A stretch of 64,000 nt of DNA from Vreelandella sp042466685 (GTDB taxonomy: Bacteria; Pseudomonadota; Gammaproteobacteria; Pseudomonadales; Halomonadaceae): the NCBI RefSeq assembly GCF_042466685.1, contig NZ_CP170448.1, forward strand, positions 1 through 64,000, read 5' to 3'. Positions within the stretch are counted from its first letter, which is position 1. The number at the start of each line of letters is the position of its first letter. Of the stretch, positions 35,345-44,333 are shown in pieces. The notes beneath the pieces were generated by a model. It was not told the origin of the DNA. It did no database searches and saw only the letters and a program-made list of their open reading frames with translations. Both the position numbers and the translations under genes were made by a program.

Positions 35345-36481
35345 TCAACGGCGCGCAATCCAACGCTGGGGGTTAATTGGTTCGCCGCCGCGGCGAACTT
35401 CGAAGTAGAGCGCCGCACGGGTTTGGCCGCCGCTATCGCCGACACGACCAATTTCATCGCCGCGACTGACCTGCTGTCCTGGCCTGACGCTGAACTGCTG
35501 CAGGTGGGCATGCAGCGTCATGATCTGGTCGCCGTGGTCAATAATCAGCAAGTTACCAAACCCTCGCATCCAGTCGGCGAATACCACGCGGCCAGTGTGT
35601 ACAGCGGTAACTGGCGTGCCTGCACTGGCCTGAATCACTATACCGTTGTAATGCACGCCGTCGCGATGATGGAAATTACTACTGATTGATCCCTGTACCG
35701 GCCAAGGTAAGTCGCCTTGAGTACTGACAATATGCGTAGTGGGCGTGGGTTCGGCAAGTCTTGCCATCTCCGCCTGGATATTGCGTAGCAGGCGTTCGGC
35801 CTCTTCGCGGCTCTGGTTGAGGTCGGCCAACCGCTCCTCTTCACTGCCGTAGCGGTCATCCAGGTTGGCAACTACGCCCCGTCGTTCGGTAGTGCGCTGA
35901 GCTAGCAGCGCGCTCTGCTCTTCTAACTCATTGGCCAACGTATCCAGGCGGGCTTGTCGCTCGCTGAGCTCCTTCTGGGTATCGGCGAGCGCTGTATCGA
36001 GCCGGGCGATTGTATTTAAGCGGCGGTTGCGTGCGTCGGTCAGCCGATTCATATACGCCTGCATGCGATCAAGCTCGGCAGGGTCACCCTGGTTAAGGAG
36101 CAGTTTGAGCTGCGGCGTTGGACCAAGGCGGTAAAGTGCTGATAGCTGCTGGCCCAACGCTGCGTATTGATCGGCGCGCTCGCTCTCCAGACGGTCACGA
36201 TGCTGGCGCAGCTGGGTAGTTTCATCATTCAACTGGCGACGCTCAGCTTGTAGTGCGTCTAATCGCTGATGGGTTTCGGCCAGTTGGGTTTCAACTTGCT
36301 TAAGCTCGCGTTCGGCGCTGTCCCGGGCCTCACCAGTCGCACGTAGACGCTGGGCTGTGGACTCGATCTCTTGGCCAATGGCATCCAACTGCTGGCGCGC
36401 CGCCCCTTCATCTTGCTGAGAGAAACCTGCTGGCGCATAACTTAACGCCAGGAGTAGCGCTATTGCTACATAAGGCCGCAT
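35345..36481 (-). CDS. envC: Murein hydrolase activator EnvC
   Basis: EnvC activates the amidases AmiA and AmiB at the division site under FtsEX control. The protein is about 378 residues with a signal peptide (VAIALLLALSYAPAGFSQ), a long coiled coil (about 20-250) and a C-terminal LytM/M23 domain. The LytM domain has HYNGIVIQAS where active enzymes have an Asp, while LHAHL is kept. A missing metal ligand is expected of EnvC, which activates rather than cuts. A GTG at 36487 overlaps the gpmI stop by one base and is an alternative start. Confidence 0.93.
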   Translation of the reverse strand: MRPYVAIALLLALSYAPAGFSQQDEGAARQQLDAIGQEIESTAQRLRATGEARDSAERELKQVETQLAETHQRLDALQAERRQLNDETTQLRQHRDRLESERADQYAALGQQLSALYRLGPTPQLKLLLNQGDPAELDRMQAYMNRLTDARNRRLNTIARLDTALADTQKELSERQARLDTLANELEEQSALLAQRTTERRGVVANLDDRYGSEEERLADLNQSREEAERLLRNIQAEMARLAEPTPTTHIVSTQGDLPWPVQGSISSNFHHRDGVHYNGIVIQASAGTPVTAVHTGRVVFADWMRGFGNLLIIDHGDQIMTLHAHLQQFSVRPGQQVSRGDEIGRVGDSGGQTRAALYFEVRRGGEPINPQRWIARR

Positions 36482-36486
36482 GGGCA

Positions 36487-38052
36487 CTACTTAAAATGAA
36501 TCAATGGTTTACCCGTCATCGCCTCGGGTTGCTGTTGATCCATCATGGTCAACAGCGTGGGGGCCAGGTCGCATAGCTTGCCCTCTTCAAGCGAGGCCGC
36601 ACGTTCGCCGACGTAGATAAGCGGTACCACAAAGGTGGTATGAGCCGTTTGCGGGGCACCCGTTTCGGGATGAACCATCTGTTCAGCGTTGCCGTGGTCG
36701 GCGGTGATTAAACAGGCGCCGCCTGCACGTTCGATGGCTTCAACGACACGACCCACGCAGGTATCGACGGTCTCAATAGCTTTTACCGCTGCGTTGAAAT
36801 CACCGGTATGGCCGACCATGTCACCGTTGGCGTAGTTGCAAACGATAAGGTCGAAACGACCGTCGTCAATGGCGTCGACAAGCTTGTCGGTAATCTCGAA
36901 AGCGCTCATTTCGGGCTTTTCATCGTAGGTACGCACATCACGGGGTGAGGGCACCAGGATACGCTCTTCGCCCTCGTATTCGGCTTCATTGCCACCCGAA
37001 AAGAAGAACGTCACGTGAGGGTATTTCTCGGTTTCGGCAATACGCAGCTGTTTCAAACTGCGCTTGGCGACAACCTCACCCAGAGTGTCATTCAAGTCAG
37101 ATGGCGGAAAGGCAGCAGGTGCAGGAATGTCAGCGGCGTACTGGGTCATCATCACCAGCCCTTTGCTCGCAAGCTTAGGGCATGCACGCCGCTCGAAGCT
37201 GTTGAAATCCGGCTCGACAAAGGCGCGGGTTAACTCCCGGGCGCGGTCTGAGCGGAAGTTAAGGAAAATCGCAGCGTCGCCATCCTGAAGGGTAATAGGG
37301 TCTTCGCCAAGCGGGATGCTGCTCGCCGCCACAAACTCATCGGTTTCACCACGCTGATAGGCGTCACGCAGTGCGGTTTCAGCACTAGAGGCGTAGTACT
37401 CCGCTTGTCCCTCGGTAAGCAGGCGGTAGGCTTGTTCAACGCGCTCCCAGCGATTGTCACGATCCATGGCGTAAAAGCGGCCAATAATCGAGGCCACAAA
37501 GCCGTTATCAGCGCCCACCAGCTCGGCCAGGCGAGCATTGGCGCGCTCTATGGATGCCAATGCACTTTGCGGTGGCATATCGCGGCCATCGAGAAAGGCG
37601 TGAATAAAAATACGCTGGGCGCCACGGCGTGCGGCCAGTTCGGCCAGGGCAATAAAGTGGTCTTCATGGCTGTGGACGCCGCCGGGGGAGAGCAGGCCAA
37701 TTAAGTGCACCGGCCGACCATTGGCGACGGCTTCGTCGATTGGCAGCGTGAGATTGTCATTAACGTCCAGGTCGCCGTCTTCAATCGCCTTGCTGATACG
37801 GGTGAAGTCCTGATAAACGATACGTCCGGCACCAATATTCATATGGCCGACTTCAGAGTTGCCCATTTGGCCGTCGGGTAGGCCAACGTTGAGGCCATCG
37901 GTGTGAACGAAGGCGTGAGGGCGGCTCTCCCACAGTTTATCCATTGTCGGCGTGTGGGCAGCGGCCACCGCATTATGGTCGCTCTCGGGGTTGTGGCCGT
38001 AGCCGTCGAGAATAAGCAGCGCCACGGGGCGCGGGGTGCGAGAAGTATCCAT
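36487..38052 (-). CDS. gpmI: 2,3-bisphosphoglycerate-independent phosphoglycerate mutase
   Basis: GpmI interconverts 3- and 2-phosphoglycerate with two metal ions, usually manganese. The 521-residue protein has LILDGYGHNPES (metal-binding Asp), the serine nucleophile in MGNSEVGHMNIGAGR, ANGDMVGHTGDF and CLITADHGNAEQM. A GAGG eight bases before the ATG is the ribosome-binding site. The stop overlaps a GTG start of envC, so envC is probably translationally coupled; gpmI-envC is the order in E. coli. Confidence 0.97.
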   Translation of the reverse strand: MDTSRTPRPVALLILDGYGHNPESDHNAVAAAHTPTMDKLWESRPHAFVHTDGLNVGLPDGQMGNSEVGHMNIGAGRIVYQDFTRISKAIEDGDLDVNDNLTLPIDEAVANGRPVHLIGLLSPGGVHSHEDHFIALAELAARRGAQRIFIHAFLDGRDMPPQSALASIERANARLAELVGADNGFVASIIGRFYAMDRDNRWERVEQAYRLLTEGQAEYYASSAETALRDAYQRGETDEFVAASSIPLGEDPITLQDGDAAIFLNFRSDRARELTRAFVEPDFNSFERRACPKLASKGLVMMTQYAADIPAPAAFPPSDLNDTLGEVVAKRSLKQLRIAETEKYPHVTFFFSGGNEAEYEGEERILVPSPRDVRTYDEKPEMSAFEITDKLVDAIDDGRFDLIVCNYANGDMVGHTGDFNAAVKAIETVDTCVGRVVEAIERAGGACLITADHGNAEQMVHPETGAPQTAHTTFVVPLIYVGERAASLEEGKLCDLAPTLLTMMDQQQPEAMTGKPLIHFK

Positions 38053-38236
38053 AAAAAAACCTCGTTAAGATTGGCAAGCCGAACGACTCGAAAATTCGGG
38101 GTCGCGACAGGCGCACGCTTGGGGCATCATAACGCAGGCAACTGCCAGGCGTCATGATTTAGGAGCCTGTCCGGCTTAACACTGATCTACTGCGAATCCC
38201 TGTATTTTGGCCAACTTTAGTCGATCAATTTCGTTA

Positions 38237-38278
38237 AATAGCGCGCTATTCGCCTCTATCGATCGATAAATTTGATTC
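38237..38278. promoter_or_regulatory. Three close palindromes in the gpmI/yibN divergent gap
   Basis: Within the 367-bp gap between the divergent gpmI and yibN genes are the perfect palindromes AATAGCGCGCTATT (38237-38250) and TATCGATCGATA (38257-38268). A near-palindrome TTTGATTCAAA follows directly. Such spacing suits operator sites for a regulator of one or both genes; no protein is assigned. The rest of the gap shows no gene. Confidence 0.45.
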
Positions 38279-38419
38279 AAAATCCGTGCTTCTCGCGACG
38301 ATCGGCCAAGCCGGGCTGCCTCCTGACCTGCGCGGGAAGCTATCTGACGTGTATACTTGTCGCGTTTTGGCAGCGGTTAGGCCGCTTTTTTCTGCATAGA
38401 CCAAGAGATTGTGTTCGCG

Positions 38420-38842
38420 ATGATCGATCAGGTGTTCGAATTCGTACAGAACCACCCCCTGCTAGTTGGGGCATTTTTACTGGTGCTGTTAGCGTGGATT
38501 ATTTATGAAACGCGCAGTGCCTCGACCAATGCCCTGACCGCCTCGCAGGCCACTCAGCTTATCAACCGCGAAGACGCGGTAGTGCTGGATATCCGCGAAA
38601 ACAAAGACTTTAAAGCCGGGCATATCGCGGGGGCGCGGAACATTCCGCAAAGCAACCTCGATAGCCGCATGAACGAACTGGATAAAGTAAAAGCCCAGCC
38701 GATCATCGTGGTATGCAAGCACGGCCAGAGCTCTGGCGCCGCACAGGCCAAGCTCACTAAAGCAGGCTTTGAGCGCGCTTATAAGTTGAGAGGCGGTATG
38801 GCGCAGTGGCAAGGCGATGGCCTTCCGGTGGTTAAAAAGTAA
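38420..38842 (+). CDS. yibN: Membrane-anchored rhodanese-like protein YibN
   Basis: The 140-residue protein has one N-terminal membrane segment (about 10-30, HPLLVGAFLLVLLAWIIY) and a rhodanese domain. The active-site loop VVCKHGQSSG carries the cysteine, so sulfur transfer is possible. I start it at the ATG at 38420 by likeness to YibN; a GTG at 38411 is closer to an AAGAGA and is an alternative. In E. coli yibN, grxC and secB are adjacent; grxC is absent here. Confidence 0.88.
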   Translation: MIDQVFEFVQNHPLLVGAFLLVLLAWIIYETRSASTNALTASQATQLINREDAVVLDIRENKDFKAGHIAGARNIPQSNLDSRMNELDKVKAQPIIVVCKHGQSSGAAQAKLTKAGFERAYKLRGGMAQWQGDGLPVVKK

Positions 38843-38883
38843 GCAACGCTACCCTTTTTTAATGAATAATCAGGAGTTTTCTC

Positions 38884-39384
38884 ATGGCGGAAGATAACAA
38901 CACACCGCAAGCGGGCGCCGCGGCAGACGAAAAACCGCAGCTCAAATTCTCGCTGCAGCGTATTTATGTAAAAGATATTTCGTTTGAAGCGCCCAATTCA
39001 CCCTCGGTGTTTAAACAAGCGTTCAAACCAAAGGTGAATCTGGATCTTAATACCACCAGCACTAAAATTGCTGATGATCAGTATGAAGTGGTGGTCAAAG
39101 TCACCGCCCAGGTGAACGATAACGAAACCGGTACTACCTCTTTCCTCGCGGAAGTTGAGCAAGCAGGTCTTTTCCGTATTGCCGGTATTGAAGGTGCGCA
39201 GTTGGATCAAACGCTAGGCGCCTTCTGCCCTAACCTGCTGTTCCCCTACGCCCGCGAGTGCGTGGATAACCTGGTTAACCGTGGTGGTTTCCCGCCGCTG
39301 ATGCTGGCGCCGGTTAACTTTGAAGCAATGTACGCCCAGCGTAAGCAGCGCGAAGCCAAGCAAGCAGAAGAGAATACCCACTAA
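38884..39384 (+). CDS. secB: Protein-export chaperone SecB
   Basis: SecB is a tetrameric cytoplasmic chaperone that keeps precursors unfolded and hands them to SecA. The 166-residue protein has FSLQRIYVKDISFEAPNSP, the conserved core, ANF-like strand segments and FPYARECVDNLVNRGGFPPLMLAPVNF near the C-terminus. It ends with a charged tail. AGGAG stands before the ATG. yibN lies 41 bp upstream and rsmE begins 3 bp after its stop. Confidence 0.97.
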   Translation: MAEDNNTPQAGAAADEKPQLKFSLQRIYVKDISFEAPNSPSVFKQAFKPKVNLDLNTTSTKIADDQYEVVVKVTAQVNDNETGTTSFLAEVEQAGLFRIAGIEGAQLDQTLGAFCPNLLFPYARECVDNLVNRGGFPPLMLAPVNFEAMYAQRKQREAKQAEENTH

Positions 39385-39387
39385 GCC

Positions 39388-40152
39388 ATGTCAGAAACGC
39401 AAGCCGCTGATTGGTACGCCCTGCATGGCAAGATGCCCCGAGTCTACGTGCCTGCTGCTTTTGTAGCGGGCAGTGACGTCGTTCTGCCTGACGGCCCCGC
39501 GCGCCACATCACTCGCGTGCTGCGCATGGGTGAAGGTGCGCCCCTGGTGCTATTTGACGGCCAAGGTAGCGAGGCGGGGGTGCGTTTGGAGGAAGTTAGC
39601 CGCAAACAGACGCTCGCCCGGGTCGAAGCGGTATGGCCGGGCAGTGGTGAATCGCCGCTGTCTGTCCATTTAGGTCAAGCCATCTCAAAAGGCGACCGAA
39701 TGGAGTATGCCATTCAGAAGGCCGTTGAGCTGGGCGTGGCGGAGATTACTCCCCTGTATACTGAGCGCGGTGACGTGCGCTTAAAGGGCGAACGTGAAGA
39801 TAAAAAGCTCGCCCACTGGCAGGCGGTAGCTGCTAGTGCCTGTGAGCAGAGTGGCCGCGCGGTGGTGCCCCAAGTGCATTCACCGATACCATTATCAGCA
39901 TGGCTTGAAGCGCGTCAGGAGTCGCTGCGCTTGATGCTACATCTAGCGACCGGCAATGCGTTTGATCGCCAAGACCGACCAGCTTCGGTAGCGCTGCTTA
40001 TCGGCCCTGAAGGCGGTTTGAGCGAAAGTGATATCGCCGCTGCCCAAACGGCTGACTTTACGCCGCTGACTCTCGGCCCGCGGGTGTTGCGTACGGAGAC
40101 GGCACCGGTGGTGGCGCTTTCCTTGCTACAGCACTATTTTGGCGATTTGTAA
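39388..40152 (+). CDS. rsmE: 16S rRNA (uracil-1498-N3)-methyltransferase
   Basis: RsmE methylates U1498 of 16S rRNA using S-adenosylmethionine. The 254-residue SPOUT enzyme has RHITRVLRMGEG near the N-terminus, AISKGDRMEYAIQKAVELGV, the C-terminal knot region LLIGPEGGLSESD and LGPRVLRTETAPVVAL. Its 254-residue length is slightly above the 243 of E. coli. It begins directly after secB and is presumably in the same transcript. In E. coli rsmE adjoins gshB; here three other genes separate them. Confidence 0.96.
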   Translation: MSETQAADWYALHGKMPRVYVPAAFVAGSDVVLPDGPARHITRVLRMGEGAPLVLFDGQGSEAGVRLEEVSRKQTLARVEAVWPGSGESPLSVHLGQAISKGDRMEYAIQKAVELGVAEITPLYTERGDVRLKGEREDKKLAHWQAVAASACEQSGRAVVPQVHSPIPLSAWLEARQESLRLMLHLATGNAFDRQDRPASVALLIGPEGGLSESDIAAAQTADFTPLTLGPRVLRTETAPVVALSLLQHYFGDL

Positions 40153-40177
40153 GTACTTACTACCCATTGAAGCCTTG

Positions 40178-40726
40178 TCAAACTGCTTTTTCCCTTTGTT
40201 CGATTGCCCCTGAACTCTTTGTCTCTGATTCCAACCCATTTCGATATGCCTGCTGAAGGCCCTTAAGCACGATGGGCTTAAGCATCGGCAGCGGTTCACC
40301 TGACAGGCCACCGATCACCAGCAAGCGGTGTTGCCGGCCACGCACATAGCCCAGCCAGCAGGGCAGCCATATAGGTGTTGGGGCCCTATCCAGCACTTGA
40401 ATTCGCCAGTGGCGCGGTGTGGCCATGCGCTCCCATAGCCACAGTCGGTTCAGTGCTTCTCGTGTGGGTGGTGAACCGCTATCAATGTTGAGTGCTGAGC
40501 TGGGTTCTTCAGCCTGGGTGGGTAGTTCGGTACCCACTAATAGCAGTGCACGGCGCATTTCCTTAGCACACAGCAGCCAAGCTCCCGGCGTGCCATTAGG
40601 CAGCCCAAGTGCGGTCGCCCAGAGGCTGATCCATACAGGCTCGCAAGCCGACGCGCCCAGGCGCTGCAATCGCCGTTTAGCAGTGTCTTCTTCAATTCGC
40701 CGCGCAAGTGTTAAGCGTTCAGTCAT
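40178..40726 (-). CDS. Unknown soluble protein linked to a sodium:solute symporter
   Basis: I do not recognise this 182-residue protein. It begins MTERLTLARRIEEDTAKRRL and is rich in Leu, Trp, Pro and Arg, with no signal peptide and no clear membrane segment. Features such as WRIQVLDRAPTPIWLPCWLGYVRGRQHRLLVIGGLSGE suggest a folded alpha/beta domain. GGGGTG seven bases before the ATG, and the 10-bp gap to the upstream symporter gene, indicate co-transcription. It may modulate that transporter or act on its substrate; this is only inference from position. Confidence 0.75.
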   Translation of the reverse strand: MTERLTLARRIEEDTAKRRLQRLGASACEPVWISLWATALGLPNGTPGAWLLCAKEMRRALLLVGTELPTQAEEPSSALNIDSGSPPTREALNRLWLWERMATPRHWRIQVLDRAPTPIWLPCWLGYVRGRQHRLLVIGGLSGEPLPMLKPIVLKGLQQAYRNGLESETKSSGAIEQREKAV

Positions 40727-40736
40727 TTGCACACCC

Positions 40737-42362
40737 CTAATTTGCCCATCCCTGTAGCAGCGCTAGCATGCCCAGCATAAGGCAAAACCAAGCGAATAGA
40801 CCGATACAGCGACGACGGGTTAACCGAGCCTCCTTGCCAATTACCTCGGCGTTATCAGCTCTGGCGGCAAGCACTGCCTGCATATCCGGCGCAGCTTCGG
40901 TCATCATCACATCGCTTAACTGATCTTGGCTGGGTGCAGGCGCTGACAAACTAACGAGATAGCCAACACTCATCGAAACCACCACCCCCACCGTGTTGTT
41001 ATAAAGCCAGGAGATATCGAGTAGCGCAGAGACAGCCCATACGGAGAGCATACCGGCAAGCAGTCCAGCCATCGCTCCACGAGCATTGGCGCGATGGCTG
41101 AAAATTGCCAATAAGAAAGTGCCTAGCAGTGCCCCATAAAACCACGAGCCGATTTGGTTAACCGCTTCAATCACGGGGCCAAGGTTGCCCGCAAAAAAAG
41201 CAAACAAAGTGGCGTAAAGTCCCCAGAAAACCGTGGCCATTCGTGAGGCTTTTAAGTAATGGTCATCGCTGGCATTGGGTTTGATATAACGGCTGTAAAA
41301 ATCTCTTACAGTTACCGCGGAAAGTGAGTTGAGCGCCGAGTCCAGGCTTGACATCGCCGCGGCAAATACCCCAGCTATCACCAGTCCGGCCATGCCTGAG
41401 GGAAAGGCACTGACGACATAGCGGGGCAGTAGCTCGTTGAGATTGTCAGGGGGCGTTAGCCCATGTTGCTGATAGTAGGTGGCCAGGATGACACCAATAA
41501 ACAGAAACAGCAGCATCTGCGGAATCAGTAGGTAGCCACCGATCAGCAGTGAGCGCTGAGCATCAAGCACCGAAGGGCTGGAGAGTACCCTTTGGATTTG
41601 ACTCTGATCGGTGCCGAAGTAAGCCACATGGAGGAAAAAGCCGCCGAGCAAGCCCGCCCATAGGGAGTAAGTCACGCTGGGGTCGATGGATAGGTCGATG
41701 GCATTGAACATCCCGCTGGCTGCACCAAAGCTGAAAACGACACTCCAACCGCCAGGTAGGCTGGTGACCAAAAAGAGGATGCTCAACAGTGCGCCGAGCC
41801 AGAGCACGAACATTTGCACCACGTCAGTCCATATCACTGCGCTGATACCGCCCATCACGGTGTAGCTGATGGCCAGCACCGCCATAATGATAATGGTGAG
41901 ATTAACGCTCCAGCCGGTGACAACTGCGAGCACCAGCGCTGGCGCATAGAGCACCACGCCAGTAGCGAGACCGCGGGCAATCAGAAACAGCAGGGCGGTA
42001 AGCGTGCGCGTCGCCGGGCCGAAACGGCGCTCCAGAAGTTCGTAGATGCTATAGATGCCCGCGCGGTGGAAAATAGGCACCAGCACCAGGATTAATACGA
42101 TCATGGCCAGGGGCACATTGATAAACGTCACCAAGCGTTCAAGACCGCCCTCGAAGCCCCAGCCCGGCGCCCCGATAAAGGTGATGGCGCTGGCTTGGGT
42201 CGCCATGACCGAAAGGCCAATGGCCCAGCCGGGGATTTTGCGGCCGCCTAGAAAATAGTCCTCGGGGTTATGCTGATCTTTACCGAATCGCGAACCGATC
42301 CAGGCGATTAAACTGATATAACCAATCAAAACTACCGTATCAAAAAGCGTGAACCCTTCCAT
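40737..42362 (-). CDS. Sodium:solute symporter (SSS family)
   Basis: The 541-residue protein has about 13-14 hydrophobic segments and belongs to the SSS family, which uses the sodium gradient to import solutes. It has the family features DYFLGGRKIPGWAIGLSVMATQASAITFIGAPG near the N-terminus, and SSLDSALNSLSAVTVRDFYSRYI around residue 340, a conserved sodium-site region. Sodium-driven transport suits a marine or saline habitat. The substrate (sugar, amino acid, carboxylate) cannot be told. It is followed by an unknown gene in the same transcript. Confidence 0.93.
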   Translation of the reverse strand: MEGFTLFDTVVLIGYISLIAWIGSRFGKDQHNPEDYFLGGRKIPGWAIGLSVMATQASAITFIGAPGWGFEGGLERLVTFINVPLAMIVLILVLVPIFHRAGIYSIYELLERRFGPATRTLTALLFLIARGLATGVVLYAPALVLAVVTGWSVNLTIIIMAVLAISYTVMGGISAVIWTDVVQMFVLWLGALLSILFLVTSLPGGWSVVFSFGAASGMFNAIDLSIDPSVTYSLWAGLLGGFFLHVAYFGTDQSQIQRVLSSPSVLDAQRSLLIGGYLLIPQMLLFLFIGVILATYYQQHGLTPPDNLNELLPRYVVSAFPSGMAGLVIAGVFAAAMSSLDSALNSLSAVTVRDFYSRYIKPNASDDHYLKASRMATVFWGLYATLFAFFAGNLGPVIEAVNQIGSWFYGALLGTFLLAIFSHRANARGAMAGLLAGMLSVWAVSALLDISWLYNNTVGVVVSMSVGYLVSLSAPAPSQDQLSDVMMTEAAPDMQAVLAARADNAEVIGKEARLTRRRCIGLFAWFCLMLGMLALLQGWAN

Positions 42363-42535
42363 GTTCGCTCCCCTATACCTAATTTTGTCTAGTGTTTTTG
42401 ATAGTAGCAGGTTGTGGAGTGTTTGCTTTTTTCAGGCGGCAGGTAGGCTTTTAACCACTAAAACATGCTATCCCGCTTTGCCCTGTGTGTGTGAGGCACC
42501 ATAATGTTGTTCTATTTTCTTGAAGGACGACACCC

Positions 42536-43228
42536 ATGGTGCGTGAGTCACACTCATCCCCCCGATCCGCCAGCGATGCAGCCGCCCAGTTGGGAGAAGT
42601 GGCGTACCTAACGGTTACGGCCGTCAATAACATCGGCGCGTTTTTGCAGTGGGGGCAGCCAAAAGATGTGTTGCTACCGTTTAGCGAGCAGCATTTTCGC
42701 CCTGATCCCGGTAAACGTGTTCTGGTTATGCTGTACAGCGACGACCAGGGGCGGCCAGTGGCGTCGATGAAGCTGGATCGTTTTTTGACCGATGACGCCT
42801 GGGCCATGGAAAAGGGCGACGAAGTCGCCGTAGTGGTGGCGGAGCGAACTGACCTGGGGATGAAGGTGGTGGTGAATCACCGCTACTGGGGGCTAATTTA
42901 CCAGGACGACGTCACTCAGCCATTGCGCCGTGGCCAATCCGTTAAAGGCTATGTGAAGCAGCGTCGTGAAGATGGCCGCCTCAATATCTCGCTGCTACCG
43001 CCAGGCGCTGCGCGTTTAGATGTAGTCGGTGACAAAATTATGCAGGCGCTACGTGAAAGCGGCGGCTATTTGGCACTCGGGGATAAAAGCCCTGCCCATG
43101 AAGTTAAAGCACGCTTAGGGGTGAGTAAAAGTGCTTATAAACAAGCCATTGGGCGGCTTTATAAGCAGCAGTTAATCACTCTGGAGCCTAATGCTATTCG
43201 CATAGTGCCTGGCGCGCTCGGCGAGTAG
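42536..43228 (+). CDS. S1-like RNA-binding protein (CvfB family)
   Basis: The 230-residue protein matches the CvfB/YitL family. Tandem OB-fold S1-like regions run through about residues 15-160 (EVAYLTVTAVNNIGAFLQWG; VVVNHRYWGLIYQDDV; KGYVKQRREDGRLNISLLPPG). A C-terminal winged-helix-like segment follows (ARLGVSKSAYKQAIGRLYKQQ). The family binds RNA; a role in translation or transcript control is inferred. GAAGGA stands nine bases before the ATG. The gene is divergent from the symporter and is followed by gshB. Confidence 0.88.
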   Translation: MVRESHSSPRSASDAAAQLGEVAYLTVTAVNNIGAFLQWGQPKDVLLPFSEQHFRPDPGKRVLVMLYSDDQGRPVASMKLDRFLTDDAWAMEKGDEVAVVVAERTDLGMKVVVNHRYWGLIYQDDVTQPLRRGQSVKGYVKQRREDGRLNISLLPPGAARLDVVGDKIMQALRESGGYLALGDKSPAHEVKARLGVSKSAYKQAIGRLYKQQLITLEPNAIRIVPGALGE

Positions 43229-43304
43229 TTAGCTGGGGCAGTTGGAGCCTAGCGGGCAGTACGGCATACTGGGCCTCTATTGTTCATGTTTGGATAGTGC
43301 CCCG

Positions 43305-44261
43305 ATGAGCCAATCAAATCTGCATCTCGGCGTTGTGATGGATCCCATCAGCGACATCGCTTACAAGAAAGACACCACCATGGCTATGCTATGGGCCGCC
43401 CAGGAGCGCGGTTACACACTGCACTATATGGAGCAGGAAGATCTTTTCTTGAATGCAGGGCAAGCCTACGCGCGTATGCGGCCGCTAACGGTGCATCGCG
43501 ATCCGAGCCACTGGTACGATCTAGGTGAGCCCTCGGCACGTCCACTGGTTGAACTGGATGTCGTATTGATGCGTAAAGACCCGCCCGTCGATGCGGATTT
43601 TACTAACGCTGTACATTTATTAGGTTTTGCTGAGCGCGAAGGTGTGCTGGTGGTGAACCCCACGGCAGCGCTATTGCAGTGTAATGAGAAGCTGTTTGCC
43701 CAGCAGTTCCCCCAGTGCTGTGCACCGACGCTGGTCGCCAGCCGTGATGATGTGCTGCGCGCTTTCCATGCGGAGCATGGCGATGTCATCTTTAAACCGC
43801 TGGACGGTATGGGCGGCACCGGTATTTTTCACATTGGCCCTGAAGGCCGCAATATCGGCGCGGTGATTGAGCAACTGACCTTGCGTGGCCAGCGGCAAAT
43901 TATGGCGCAGCGCTACCTGCCAGAAATTAATGATGGCGACACGCGTATTCTGTTGGTCGATGGCGAACCCGTTCCCTTTGGGCTAGCGCGGATACCTTCA
44001 GCGGGGGAGACCCGAGGCAATTTAGCCGCTGGAGGGCGAGGTGTGAGTCGTGAGCTTACGGATCGTGACCGCTGGTTAATCCAGCAAGTACAGCCAATGA
44101 TTCGTGAAAAAGGCTTAATGTTTGTCGGCCTCGACGTGATCGGTGACTATATTACAGAAATCAACGTCACCAGCCCCACCTGCGTGCGTGAAATTGATGA
44201 TCAGCGCGGCACCAACATCGCCGGTTTACTGCTTGATGCCATTGAACGCCGCTTAGCCTAG
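43305..44261 (+). CDS. gshB: Glutathione synthetase
   Basis: GshB joins gamma-glutamylcysteine and glycine with ATP to make glutathione. The 318-residue ATP-grasp protein begins SNLHLGVVMDPISDIAYKKDT and has VFKPLDGMGGTGIFHIG (glycine-rich loop), LVDGEPVPFGLARIP, GETRGNLAAGGRG and the C-terminal TEINVTSPTCVREI. I start it at the ATG at 43305. It is followed by yqgE and ruvX, the E. coli order. Confidence 0.97.
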   Translation: MSQSNLHLGVVMDPISDIAYKKDTTMAMLWAAQERGYTLHYMEQEDLFLNAGQAYARMRPLTVHRDPSHWYDLGEPSARPLVELDVVLMRKDPPVDADFTNAVHLLGFAEREGVLVVNPTAALLQCNEKLFAQQFPQCCAPTLVASRDDVLRAFHAEHGDVIFKPLDGMGGTGIFHIGPEGRNIGAVIEQLTLRGQRQIMAQRYLPEINDGDTRILLVDGEPVPFGLARIPSAGETRGNLAAGGRGVSRELTDRDRWLIQQVQPMIREKGLMFVGLDVIGDYITEINVTSPTCVREIDDQRGTNIAGLLLDAIERRLA

Positions 44262-44333
44262 GCACGGCTTCACTCTTATAATGACACTTATTACGCTATG
44301 TCTGCTGAGATGCCAGCAGGCAGTGGGAGACGC

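Noticed and set aside
35345..36481. EnvC missing a LytM metal ligand as an inactivated gene
   Set aside because: Loss of the metal site is normal in EnvC, which activates amidases rather than cutting murein.
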